Assembly (NCBI GenBank): GCA_900111435.1
Contig: FOIY01000003.1
Location: 1 to 64,000, forward strand
DNA from: Ruminococcaceae bacterium KH2T8
Lineage (GTDB): Bacteria; Bacillota; Clostridia; Saccharofermentanales; Saccharofermentanaceae
DNA: 64,000 nucleotides
Reading direction: 5' to 3'
The first letter of the stretch is position 1, and each line of letters opens with the position of its first letter. Under the pieces are notes generated by a model. That model was not told where the DNA came from. It searched no databases and saw nothing but the letters and a program-made list of their open reading frames with translations. The position numbers and the translations under genes are program-made. This document shows, piece by piece, positions 23,181-31,401 of the stretch.

Positions 23181-24257
23181 TTATTTGAATACGGCCTCAA
23201 TCGCCATGAGGATAAAGCCGAGAGCCGCCGTAAGGATAGGCAGACCGTCGAAAGACTTCGGGACGTCAGCTGACATCTTCTGCTTCTTATATGTATGAAG
23301 ATAACCCATGACGAGCACATCAACGCCTAAACAGATCGCTATACCCGTTATCGGAGCCATCAACGGAATGACCGTAACGGCGATCAGGGATTCACATGCG
23401 AACTTATCGTCCCACCTTCTGCCCGAAGCGAAAGCAAATACCATGGCAGTCAAGGCTGCAACGGCGGGATATACGACGAAAGGAAGATCAGGGATATACC
23501 TTATGCTCACGAGCCTTAAGACCGTAAGGATTATCATGATCACGACGGATTCGAGCAGGAACACTCCGCGCTCCATAAAGAATCTCGTATTAGCCTCCAG
23601 ATTTACGGGAGAATAATCAGAAACATCCGCGAGCTTACCTGCCGACATGAGTACTTCCTTATCCCAGATCTTCGAGATGACGAGCGAGATCGCTCCGAGA
23701 ACGACAGCCGATATTATGAGCATGACTCCGACATTCTTGCTTTCGAAGAGGAACTTGCAGGCTACGGAGGCCGTGAGGACACATGCACTTCCGACGGTTA
23801 CGGGAAGCACGATCTCCTCTATGACATAGCTTCGCATATAGTACGCGCGTCCGTCTCTTATCGAGGATCCCAGTGCCGTAAGTCCGACGATCAAAGGCAT
23901 GTAGCAGTAAAAGGACCCGGGATCGGGAGCTACGCGAGGCAGCAGATATACTCCGACTACCAGGAGCACATTGAGGAGTATATTTACGGGAATGGTCCTG
24001 CAGTTCTCGATGAAGCGGAATGTTATGGTCCAGAAGACCACTATCGCATATGCGAGAGCCAACGGTACAAGCATTCTTCCGAATGATGCAATAAGGAGCG
24101 CCATAGTAAGGATGAAGCCCAGCATGAATACAGATGATCTGGTAGTCAGCGCCAGATTCTTTCGAGCAAAGGGGCTGAAACGCTCCTTCACTTCTTTCTT
24201 TGGTATATCATTTCTCACGTCAAAGGGTGAGAGTTCTTTCTTTCCGTATCTTGCCAT
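23181..24257 (-). CDS. Polytopic membrane protein in the Rnf-like cluster (RnfA/RnfE position)
   Basis: A 358-residue protein with about 30 polar residues first and then 8 to 10 membrane helices in two halves joined by a polar loop (about 195-230). It occupies the place of rnfE/rnfA in rnfCDGEA order, and its length is near that of two such subunits together. MPLIVGLTALGSSI resembles the PLIVVNC segment of RnfA/E, but the conserved cysteines for their shared cluster are not seen. A fused, diverged RnfE-RnfA is possible; homology is weak by eye. The gene starts 9 bases after the RnfG-like gene. Confidence 0.6.
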   Translation of the reverse strand: MARYGKKELSPFDVRNDIPKKEVKERFSPFARKNLALTTRSSVFMLGFILTMALLIASFGRMLVPLALAYAIVVFWTITFRFIENCRTIPVNILLNVLLVVGVYLLPRVAPDPGSFYCYMPLIVGLTALGSSIRDGRAYYMRSYVIEEIVLPVTVGSACVLTASVACKFLFESKNVGVMLIISAVVLGAISLVISKIWDKEVLMSAGKLADVSDYSPVNLEANTRFFMERGVFLLESVVIMIILTVLRLVSIRYIPDLPFVVYPAVAALTAMVFAFASGRRWDDKFACESLIAVTVIPLMAPITGIAICLGVDVLVMGYLHTYKKQKMSADVPKSFDGLPILTAALGFILMAIEAVFK

Positions 24258-24266
24258 AGAGCCCCC

Positions 24267-25598
24267 TTACGCCATCCAGTCAAGGTAATCCTTGAGGAAT
24301 CTGTAAGATATGTTGATCGCCGTTATGACATATCTCGTTTTCTGTCTGCCGCCCGGGATTCCCGGAAGATAAGTCCTCATCTCGGATACGGGAAGTCCGT
24401 CGATATTCTCGGAATAAGGATCGTAAGCAGTACCTACCGATACACCGTCCTCTGCTCCGATAACTGTTATCGAGTAAACATTCGATGCGTCGTCATTATC
24501 GATCTCGACCGTCTCGATCTCGCCTGCTTCTTCGTCCATGCCGTTCACCTTCTGCCTTACATTCAGGCTGCCGATGACGTTGCCGCTCTCATCAGTCTGA
24601 GAAAAATACATGGGATAATCGTCGAACGAGAATGCGATATAGCCTTCGTCAGTTACAAATCCCAAAGACTCGGCATCGTTATAGAAGATATCCTGAATGA
24701 TGGATCCGAGATCTTCGATATATGCTTCCTGATCGTAGTCGTTAACGGAATTATCGATACACTCATATGCAAGTTCGACAAAGGTCCTGATATTGATCGT
24801 GACTCCGTCAACGATATCGGTAGTGCCGTCAGATCTCATGGCGAGCCTTGCGGGATCCTGACAGTTGATCAAGGCCCTGCAAAGGTTATAAGACTGAGTA
24901 GCCCAGTTCTCACCTGCTACCGAATAGCCACCCGAGAGTGCGGCCTCTGTCCTGTCCTTGGTAGTCATATCGACATTAAACGCATCCCATCTTACGCGAG
25001 TGATGAATCCGTTCTCGACTTCGATCTGAACATAGTCGATATAACCGTTATTGTCTTTATTGAGTTTCTGAGCATAGAATACGCCGTCGTGAAGTCCGGA
25101 GATCATGGTGACCGTACCGTCCGAATCCTCATCCGTGATAGAAGGAGCACTGAGCGTCATGGGGATCTGATTTCCCACAGCCTGAGATGCGACCAGCGCG
25201 ATCTCCGAATCGTTTATCGGAGCAGGCGATGATTCATCGTGAACATGCTTGATACCCGTAAGTTCGGCGCCGTCATAAGTTACGCCGGTAAGCAGATGAA
25301 GCGTCGTATCACCTGCCGTATTGACCGAGATATCAAGTACGAATCCTACCGGATCTCCGGATGCGCTGTAGGCTTCATATACATGGTTAAGGCCTTCGTA
25401 TGCCGCTAAATTCTCAGGATATATCTCTTCATAATGGTCAGCCAGAAGGACTTCCGCGAACATCTCGCTATATTCTCCCTGAACTCTCGTATTCGTCTGA
25501 CCGGATGTCAGCATCCTGCCTCCGAAGAGCACGGCAAGGCTCACAAGGAGAACTATCAGGGCTTCAGCCGTAAGTCTTTTTATCTCGCGTGCGCCCAT
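24267..25598 (-). CDS. RnfG-like membrane-anchored protein with degenerate flavin motif
   Basis: A 443-residue protein with one N-terminal membrane helix (about 11-30) and an outside part. The first region (LDISVNTAGDTTLHLLTGVTYDGAELTGIKHVHD) resembles the RnfG/NqrC start. A second region (DGVFYAQKL..IDYVQIEVENGFITRVRW) resembles FMN_bind domains. The covalent-flavin signature D-x2-[ST]-G-A-T is not intact: where it is expected the sequence reads VDGVTINIRTFVEL, with three residues missing. It is about twice the length of normal RnfG. It starts at the overlap with the RnfD-like stop. Part of the divergent Rnf-like cluster. Confidence 0.7.
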   Translation of the reverse strand: MGAREIKRLTAEALIVLLVSLAVLFGGRMLTSGQTNTRVQGEYSEMFAEVLLADHYEEIYPENLAAYEGLNHVYEAYSASGDPVGFVLDISVNTAGDTTLHLLTGVTYDGAELTGIKHVHDESSPAPINDSEIALVASQAVGNQIPMTLSAPSITDEDSDGTVTMISGLHDGVFYAQKLNKDNNGYIDYVQIEVENGFITRVRWDAFNVDMTTKDRTEAALSGGYSVAGENWATQSYNLCRALINCQDPARLAMRSDGTTDIVDGVTINIRTFVELAYECIDNSVNDYDQEAYIEDLGSIIQDIFYNDAESLGFVTDEGYIAFSFDDYPMYFSQTDESGNVIGSLNVRQKVNGMDEEAGEIETVEIDNDDASNVYSITVIGAEDGVSVGTAYDPYSENIDGLPVSEMRTYLPGIPGGRQKTRYVITAINISYRFLKDYLDWMA

Positions 25599-26560
25599 TA
25601 TGCTTCCTCCTCTACAGCCTTACGAGGCTCATGTCTTTCTGCCGAATAAGATGTCAGATATCCGACGATACCCGATACCATATTGACTGCGACTACGGGG
25701 ACCAGAAGCGCATATACGCCTGATGTGATCTCAAAGAGAGCCGCAGTCAGGATCCCGCATGCCGTACCCGTAATAAATCCGCCCATCTCAGTCTGAGGGA
25801 CCGTACTTCTGTCAGTCATAAAGAATACTGCTACAAAGAGCACGGACGATACGAGCATGAATACCGCGAACTCGCGAAGTCCGTCATTAAAGTGGATTAT
25901 GAGCCTTGCAGCCATCACGGTGATCATGTATCCGGCCGGAGCATAGAACTTGGTGGACTTGGAACGAAGGATATAGATCGCACCAAGGAAGACCATAACG
26001 ATCGAGCCTGTACCGATAAAACCGGGATAACCGCCTGCGAGAAGCTCCGTAAGGTGATATTCGGATGCAGCCGGCATTGCGCTTTCGGACTTTGAGACCC
26101 AGTCAAAGAGCGTAGACAGATCAAGCCACGCATTCTCACGAGAAGTAAAACCTCTAAGGTGCGAGGGCCATATCACTTCAACAAAGAGCCTTGTGATCGC
26201 GGCTCCGTTTACTACATTACAATTATTGCCGCCAAACATCTCATAGACTATCGCTATCATAAAGACGATACCGACGGATACGATCGTCAGAGAAGTATCG
26301 GGCGGAAGCATAAGAGCAAATATCACGGCCGGAACTATCGGATTGATGTCAGGCTGCTTGCTCTTCTTGCGCAGTAGATCGAATATGTACTTTACTCCGC
26401 ATGCCAGGATACCTGACAAAAGGATCAGGATCAGAGCACGAAGTCCGTATCTGAATACAGCATATGCCGCACACGGCAAGAGCGCAATGAGCATACTCGC
26501 GTTCATGTAAGAAGCGGTTCCCGAACTATGGATGAACGGTGCATATCTTATGTTGCTCAT
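25598..26560 (-). CDS. RnfD-like membrane subunit
   Basis: A 320-residue protein with about nine membrane helices. GGNNCNVVNGAAITRLFVEV aligns with the NPA region of RnfD/NqrB, and LLAGGYPGFIGTGSIVMVFLGAIYIL with the conserved GxxPGSIGETS...GGIYL segment. The [ST]GAT threonine that carries FMN in RnfD is not present at the expected place before LTELLAGG. It overlaps the RnfC-like gene by four bases. The fold is likely RnfD-like, but cofactor binding is doubtful. Confidence 0.78.
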   Translation of the reverse strand: MSNIRYAPFIHSSGTASYMNASMLIALLPCAAYAVFRYGLRALILILLSGILACGVKYIFDLLRKKSKQPDINPIVPAVIFALMLPPDTSLTIVSVGIVFMIAIVYEMFGGNNCNVVNGAAITRLFVEVIWPSHLRGFTSRENAWLDLSTLFDWVSKSESAMPAASEYHLTELLAGGYPGFIGTGSIVMVFLGAIYILRSKSTKFYAPAGYMITVMAARLIIHFNDGLREFAVFMLVSSVLFVAVFFMTDRSTVPQTEMGGFITGTACGILTAALFEITSGVYALLVPVVAVNMVSGIVGYLTSYSAERHEPRKAVEEEA

Positions 26561-28059
26561 ACAGGCTTACCTCCCTCGAAAGGAAGTACGAAGCCGTCAG
26601 ACTCGGTTACCTGCTCTTCAGTCTCCTCTTCTTCGTATACTTCAAGGAGTGATATACCGCCAAGGTCGATCTTTCCGGCATTAGAATAAGCATAGAATGC
26701 CTTGCCCTTTTCCCTGCCCTTGAGGCTCGCAGCGAACGATGCGATCGCGCCCGTAAGGTCGATGCCGGAAGGACAGATATAGGAACATATACCGCAGGCG
26801 ATACACTTTCGAGCGCCTTCATCCTCAGCCCTGTTCGTGATACCGCGTCTTATAAGATCGTAGAGGAATCCGGGCTCCAATTCTTCGGGACATGTCTCGG
26901 TGCACTTCAGGCACTTGATGCACGAAGATACCGGGATCTCTTTCTTCGGTATTACGGAGACGGCTGACGTCGTCTTGGTTATGGGAGTATTCTCCGGATC
27001 CGTTATCTCAAGGCCTGTAAGGCAATTACCCCATATTATCCTGTTATTTGAGCGGGAGATACCGTTGACCGTCGCAAGAAGGTCGGATACGGTCGTACCG
27101 ATGGGAGCGATGACGTTATGGCTTTCGAAGTTTGCGCCCGTAACGGTTACGATCCTCGATGTGAGAGGAAGATTATCCGCGATCGCCTCCCAGCATGCAT
27201 ATACGGTCGAACAGTTGAACATAACGGCTCCGCATCTGCTCTCAAGCGTCTCGTCTTCCTGAAGATCGACGTCGTAGAGCGCCTTGGCTACCATACCGTA
27301 ATAGCCCTGCGGGAATCGCTCTTTAAAGAACTTTATATTGAAAGCATAGCCGGAATAATCGCCTGCCGAGAGCTCCATCGCATTCTGAAGCGCGGCAAGA
27401 TCGTCCTTCCTGCTCTCCGAGATAAGGAAATCTATCCTTGATACACCGACCGCACCGGCAAGCGCTACGGCACCCATTACGATATATTCGGGAGTCTCAC
27501 ATATTCTCATGTGATCGCAATTAGCGAAAGGCTCGTTCTGAAGACAATTGACAAGGATCCTGTTAACGCCGAGATTTCTCGCACGGTTGATCTTTGCGAT
27601 AGTCGGGATACCTTCTCCGCCCATACCTACGATGCCGGCATCCTTTACGATACCTCTTACCTTCGAGGCGCTGACATTAACATCCTGCCTCGGATAAACA
27701 GACGAATGGAAAGTACGCTTTCTGTCGCTCTCGATCACGACCGCAGGGCACCTGATTCCATTAGGAAGAGTGATATCCCTGATCTCCTTGACGGTGCCCG
27801 AGATACCGCTATGAACGGGTACGGCGAAAGAACCCGGTCTCGGCGCACCTACGCACTGACCGATAGTAACGGATTCCCCTACTTCAACTGTCGGAACGGC
27901 AGGGACACCGAAGTTCATCTGCATCGGAAGTACGATCCTGTTGGGATATACTTTCTCGAGCAGAATGTCCCTGATAAAAGACGAACGCTTTGAAAAATCC
28001 AAAGCGTTGTCCGAATTTGATCCTTTATGGAATGAGTATCTCTTCTCTGCCCAAGGCAT
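26557..28059 (-). CDS. RnfC-like iron-sulfur subunit
   Basis: A 500-residue protein. VGMGGEGIPTIAKI matches the Gly-rich NADH/FMN loop of RnfC (usually GGAGFPT), and PAVVIESD and NCLQNEPFANCDHMRI follow the RnfC pattern. Two 4Fe-4S motifs lie near residues 379-390 (CIKCLKCTETCP) and 418-430 (CIACGICSYICP). In Rnf this subunit takes electrons from or gives them to NAD. It begins at TGATG overlapping the sigA stop, so it is read from the sigA transcript. No RnfB gene is present, which normally passes electrons to ferredoxin. Confidence 0.85.
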   Translation of the reverse strand: MPWAEKRYSFHKGSNSDNALDFSKRSSFIRDILLEKVYPNRIVLPMQMNFGVPAVPTVEVGESVTIGQCVGAPRPGSFAVPVHSGISGTVKEIRDITLPNGIRCPAVVIESDRKRTFHSSVYPRQDVNVSASKVRGIVKDAGIVGMGGEGIPTIAKINRARNLGVNRILVNCLQNEPFANCDHMRICETPEYIVMGAVALAGAVGVSRIDFLISESRKDDLAALQNAMELSAGDYSGYAFNIKFFKERFPQGYYGMVAKALYDVDLQEDETLESRCGAVMFNCSTVYACWEAIADNLPLTSRIVTVTGANFESHNVIAPIGTTVSDLLATVNGISRSNNRIIWGNCLTGLEITDPENTPITKTTSAVSVIPKKEIPVSSCIKCLKCTETCPEELEPGFLYDLIRRGITNRAEDEGARKCIACGICSYICPSGIDLTGAIASFAASLKGREKGKAFYAYSNAGKIDLGGISLLEVYEEEETEEQVTESDGFVLPFEGGKPV

Positions 28060-29111
28060 CAGTCTGCGTATCCTTCGAGCCTCTTGGCATAGCTGGATCT
28101 TCCGAGCTTTCTGATCGCCTTAGCTTCGATCTGACGGATTCTCTCTCGAGTAACTCCGAGGCTCTTACCAACCTCCTCGAGTGTTCTCTGCTTGTCATCG
28201 TCAAGACCGAAACGAAGTCTTATTACCTTAGCCTCTCTCTCGGTAAGAAGATCCAATACCTTGATAAGGTCTTCCTTAAGAAGGTCTCGGCTTACTTCCT
28301 CATCGGGAGATACATACTCGTCAGAGGAGATGAAGTCAACAAGGTGGCTGTCCTCTTCCTCACCGACGGGCTTATCGATAGATACGGGATCCTGAGAGAT
28401 CCTCTGAATGTCTCTGATCTTATCGGCAGGCATTCCCATCTTGTCGGCAAGCTCATCGATGGTAGGCTCACGGCCGAGATCCTGGATGAGCTGACGCTGT
28501 ACGCGTGTGAGCTTATTGATCGTCTCAACCATATGAACGGGGATACGGATCGTTCTTGCCTGATCGGCGATAGCTCTCGTGATAGCCTGACGGATCCACC
28601 ATGTAGCATATGTACTGAACTTGAATCCCTTGGAATAGTCGAACTTATCAACCGCCTTGATAAGACCGATATTACCCTCCTGGATAAGATCAAGGAGAGA
28701 AAGACCTCTGTTCATGTACTTCTTTGCGATAGATACAACGAGTCTCAGGTTGGACTCAACGAGGAGATCCTTGGCATCGTTATCGCCGTCCTGCATACGC
28801 TGAGCGAGATTCTTCTCGTCCTCTGCGGAAAGCAACGGGATCTTACCGATCTCCTTGAGGTACATCCTGACAGAGTCATCAACTGCGATCTCCTCGGAAG
28901 GAGTAAGAGTGATACTCATGGCGTCGTCATCTGCATCGTTATTCTCGATCTTGATGCCGGCCTTAGTAAGCTCTGCGGAGAGCTTCTCCATGTCCTCGGG
29001 AGTTATTTCACATTCCTCTGCAATGTTCTCGAAATCTGTCTCTTCGATCACATTGTTCTTCTTGGCTGCAAGAGCCTTGATCTGATTGAGTGCGTCATTA
29101 TAATCTGCCAT
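28059..29111 (-). CDS. rpoD: Primary RNA polymerase sigma factor (sigma-70/SigA)
   Basis: A 350-residue group 1 sigma factor that directs core polymerase to the TTGACA/TATAAT promoters seen in this window. Region 1.2 ([15 protein letters not shown]), region 2 ([26 protein letters not shown] in part), region 3 ([13 protein letters not shown] area) and region 4 ([20 protein letters not shown]) are complete. Region 1.1 is short and acidic, normal for Bacillota. It follows a zinc-ribbon gene by 17 bases and overlaps the RnfC-like gene; primase (dnaG), often upstream of sigA, is absent here. Confidence 0.97.
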   Translation of the reverse strand: MADYNDALNQIKALAAKKNNVIEETDFENIAEECEITPEDMEKLSAELTKAGIKIENNDADDDAMSITLTPSEEIAVDDSVRMYLKEIGKIPLLSAEDEKNLAQRMQDGDNDAKDLLVESNLRLVVSIAKKYMNRGLSLLDLIQEGNIGLIKAVDKFDYSKGFKFSTYATWWIRQAITRAIADQARTIRIPVHMVETINKLTRVQRQLIQDLGREPTIDELADKMGMPADKIRDIQRISQDPVSIDKPVGEEEDSHLVDFISSDEYVSPDEEVSRDLLKEDLIKVLDLLTEREAKVIRLRFGLDDDKQRTLEEVGKSLGVTRERIRQIEAKAIRKLGRSSYAKRLEGYAD

Positions 29112-29128
29112 TATGAACCGTCCTTTTC

Positions 29129-29863
29129 TTATTCAGACTGTACTGTGATGTTGCCGTTGTTCTCGCTTACGCGGTAGATGTTGCTGCCGGAATACAAGAT
29201 CATAACAACGCCGGAGTTATCATTCTTTCCGCGTGCCTCGCTCCTTGCGGAACAATAGTTCCTGAAGAGCTCCGTTGCACCCTCTTCTCCGATCTCATCG
29301 TCTGTGATGATCCTTACTGTCTGGCATGTCTGTCCACATACGCTGTAGCCCTTTGCGACACCGGAATCGTCGCGATCAGTATCTACTTCAGCGACACCCT
29401 CTACGATCGAAGGCATCCTTTCAGCGATCTTAGCCGCGATCTCTTTTCTTGTCTTATCCATGGGGATAGCGATAGCTAAAGTCGCAACAACAAGCGCCGT
29501 AAATCCTGCAACGATACTTACTACTACTTTTGCGGGAGCCTTGACATCGTTAGGAGATACCTCGAACTCATTTGTCTTCTGTGCAGAAGATTCGGCACGC
29601 TGGGACTTTGCGATCTCTTCCCTCTTTATTGCCTTCTCGATACTCTCGTCTGAGAATACACGTGTGGTGAAATGGCGCTTTCCGTCTGAGGAGGGTTCGA
29701 ACTTCTCGTTCGGGAATTCTCTTCCGTCGGGATTATTGAAGATATCGATCGCTTCGCTCGAAGGGAAAACACAATTACAGAAAACGCACTCGCATGTCTC
29801 GTCTCTGTCGTCGATCATCATGAGCGAGCCGCAGTTTCTGCAAATTCCTTGTACTGTAGCCAT
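29129..29863 (-). CDS. Zinc-ribbon, single-pass membrane protein
   Basis: A 244-residue protein. The N-terminal ribbon has CRNC and, after a short loop, CECVFCNC. A linker follows, one membrane helix (about 110-132), and an extracytoplasmic C-terminal part with three Cys and Gly/Asp-rich turns. No family is named. It is the first gene after a strong promoter and precedes sigA, so the two share a transcript. The protein encoded upstream (30004-30852) has a similar build, suggesting related roles. Confidence 0.8.
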   Translation of the reverse strand: MATVQGICRNCGSLMMIDDRDETCECVFCNCVFPSSEAIDIFNNPDGREFPNEKFEPSSDGKRHFTTRVFSDESIEKAIKREEIAKSQRAESSAQKTNEFEVSPNDVKAPAKVVVSIVAGFTALVVATLAIAIPMDKTRKEIAAKIAERMPSIVEGVAEVDTDRDDSGVAKGYSVCGQTCQTVRIITDDEIGEEGATELFRNYCSARSEARGKNDNSGVVMILYSGSNIYRVSENNGNITVQSE

Positions 29864-29931
29864 TAAAAACCGCCTTATGCTAAAAATTCAATGCTTTTTC
29901 GAACGCAATTCCGCATTAAAAAGCACATTAC

Positions 29932-29960
29932 ACTATACTCTGCATGGAGCCTTTTGTCAA
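29932..29960 (-). promoter_or_regulatory. Strong promoter of the zinc-ribbon-sigA-Rnf-like operon
   Basis: On the minus strand TTGACA (29960-29955), a 17-base spacer and TATAGT (29937-29932) lie about 70 bases before the first start codon. Confidence 0.85.
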
Positions 29961-30003
29961 ATAAATATTATTATATATATAAGAACCCTGCGCGCAGCAG
30001 GTA

Positions 30004-30852
30004 TCAGCCGATAGCCAATTCCGAACCGGTGTAGAACGTGCGTCCGTCGACCTGCTCGGCGATCAGTGCATCCAGATCGTCATATCCCTGGAAGATAACG
30101 TCATTGATCGTTACAAAGTGGCCTGTAAGCTCAGCTCTCTCATAATCACACGAACCGTCTTCGGCAACCTCGACTCCGCTGAAATCTATGCATACATAGA
30201 CCTGCTCTTCAGAATCGCCGTTTGTCCACGTAAGCATATAGATCATCTCGATCCTGGTACCATAGACGGAACTGTCGGGGGTCAGGAGATAACTTCCGAT
30301 GTACTGAGGCTCCCCTGCCTTCTCGTATCCGATCGGCGCAAACACCTGATCCACGATCAGATAATCACACTTATCCTTGAGCTGAGCGCAAAATTCCGAG
30401 TTGCCTGTTATCGCGGAATCATCGATAGTTGTTGCTGTTGTAGCTTCGCCTGTTGTAAAGAATGTCTCATTCAGCATGCTCTCGGCAGCCGCGCTGAACT
30501 CAGAAGCATGCTCTGACATCTCGATCGACATGCTCGCTCTTGATTCTTCGAGTTTCCTTTGTTTCGCGCCGGTATACCCACGCAAGAAAAACACACAGGC
30601 AATGGTGATAACAGTCACCACCGTACCTGCCATAGTAGTTGTGTTTGACCTGTTTCGATTGTTATTTGAAGACCTCTGTATCGGCTCATGATTGTCCCTT
30701 ACTGCATCCTGACGCTTCATCTTCTCGTATTCTACGTCCTCGGGATCCATGTCGATAACATAGCTCGTTCCGCAACTTTCGCACCAGTACTTACCGTTAG
30801 CTTCTGTCAAAGGACCGTCGCAATTGGTACATCTTAATTTCTTGAGTTTCAT
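30004..30852 (-). CDS. Zinc-ribbon, single-pass membrane protein
   Basis: A 282-residue protein. The N-terminal ribbon (CTNC...CESC) is followed by a basic Asn/Arg linker, one membrane helix (about 75-93) and an outside acidic part with a folded C-terminal region. It resembles in plan the zinc-ribbon protein at 29129 but shares little sequence. No family is recognised. Its promoter probably includes the minus-strand TATAAT at 30893-30888, back to back with that of tadA. Confidence 0.78.
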   Translation of the reverse strand: MKLKKLRCTNCDGPLTEANGKYWCESCGTSYVIDMDPEDVEYEKMKRQDAVRDNHEPIQRSSNNNRNRSNTTTMAGTVVTVITIACVFFLRGYTGAKQRKLEESRASMSIEMSEHASEFSAAAESMLNETFFTTGEATTATTIDDSAITGNSEFCAQLKDKCDYLIVDQVFAPIGYEKAGEPQYIGSYLLTPDSSVYGTRIEMIYMLTWTNGDSEEQVYVCIDFSGVEVAEDGSCDYERAELTGHFVTINDVIFQGYDDLDALIAEQVDGRTFYTGSELAIG

Positions 30853-30914
30853 GTCTTCCCCCTCTTATATGCCTTCTATCCGTCGCTATTATACACAAAA
30901 TCCCGTTTCGCTGT

Positions 30915-30920
30915 TATAAT
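30915..30920 (+). promoter_or_regulatory. tadA extended -10, probably leaderless transcript
   Basis: TATAAT is preceded by TGT, an extended -10. It ends only 7 bases before the tadA ATG at 30928, so transcription should begin at or next to the start codon. No ribosome site exists upstream. Confidence 0.55.
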
Positions 30921-30927
30921 CCCTGAC

Positions 30928-31401
30928 ATGGAAGAAAAAGAACGTTTCATGAAAGAAGCATTAAAACAGGCAAAGAAGGGATTCGACAAAGGCGAATGCC
31001 CCATTGGTTGCGTCATCGTAAAGGATGGCAAGGTCCTCGTACGTGCCCACAACATGAAGCTCAGCAAATGTAATCCCATACTGCACGCAGAAGTCGTTGC
31101 CATAGACAAGGCATGCCGCAAGACAGGCGACTGGCGTCTCAACGACTGCGATATGTATGTCACCTTAGAGCCCTGTACCATGTGTTCCGGTGCGATCGTC
31201 CAGTCCAGGATCAGGAAGGTCTACTTCGGCGCATACGAACCAAAATCCGGTGCGGTATGCTCCTGCAATGATATCTTCAATGTAGAACACGGTCACAACC
31301 ATAAGGTTGAATTCGAAGGCGGCATTCTCGAGGAAGAATGCGGTGCCCTCATGAAAGCATTCTTTAAGATGCTCAGAGACAGAAGAAACAAGGCAGATTA
31401 A
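30928..31401 (+). CDS. tadA: tRNA-specific adenosine deaminase TadA
   Basis: A 157-residue zinc deaminase that turns A34 of tRNA-Arg(ACG) into inosine. The zinc site is H53-A54-E55 and C83/C86 (PCTMC), with E55 as proton shuttle. GECPIGCVIV and the FNVEHGHNHKVEFEGGILEEEC end segment are typical. Met8 is an alternative start but the family length favours the first ATG. There is no ribosome site; see the adjacent promoter. The stop overlaps the end of the convergent addA by four bases. Confidence 0.96.
   Translation: MEEKERFMKEALKQAKKGFDKGECPIGCVIVKDGKVLVRAHNMKLSKCNPILHAEVVAIDKACRKTGDWRLNDCDMYVTLEPCTMCSGAIVQSRIRKVYFGAYEPKSGAVCSCNDIFNVEHGHNHKVEFEGGILEEECGALMKAFFKMLRDRRNKAD

Noticed and set aside
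27990-29177. 395-codon open frame antisense to sigA
   Set aside because: It is a shadow of the sigma factor gene with low-complexity Leu/Ser/Asp content and no start signals.
29965-30003. Terminator after the zinc-ribbon gene at 30004
   Set aside because: A short CCTGC/GCAGG stem is present on the minus strand, but the following stretch is mostly alternating A and T and the stem is weak.
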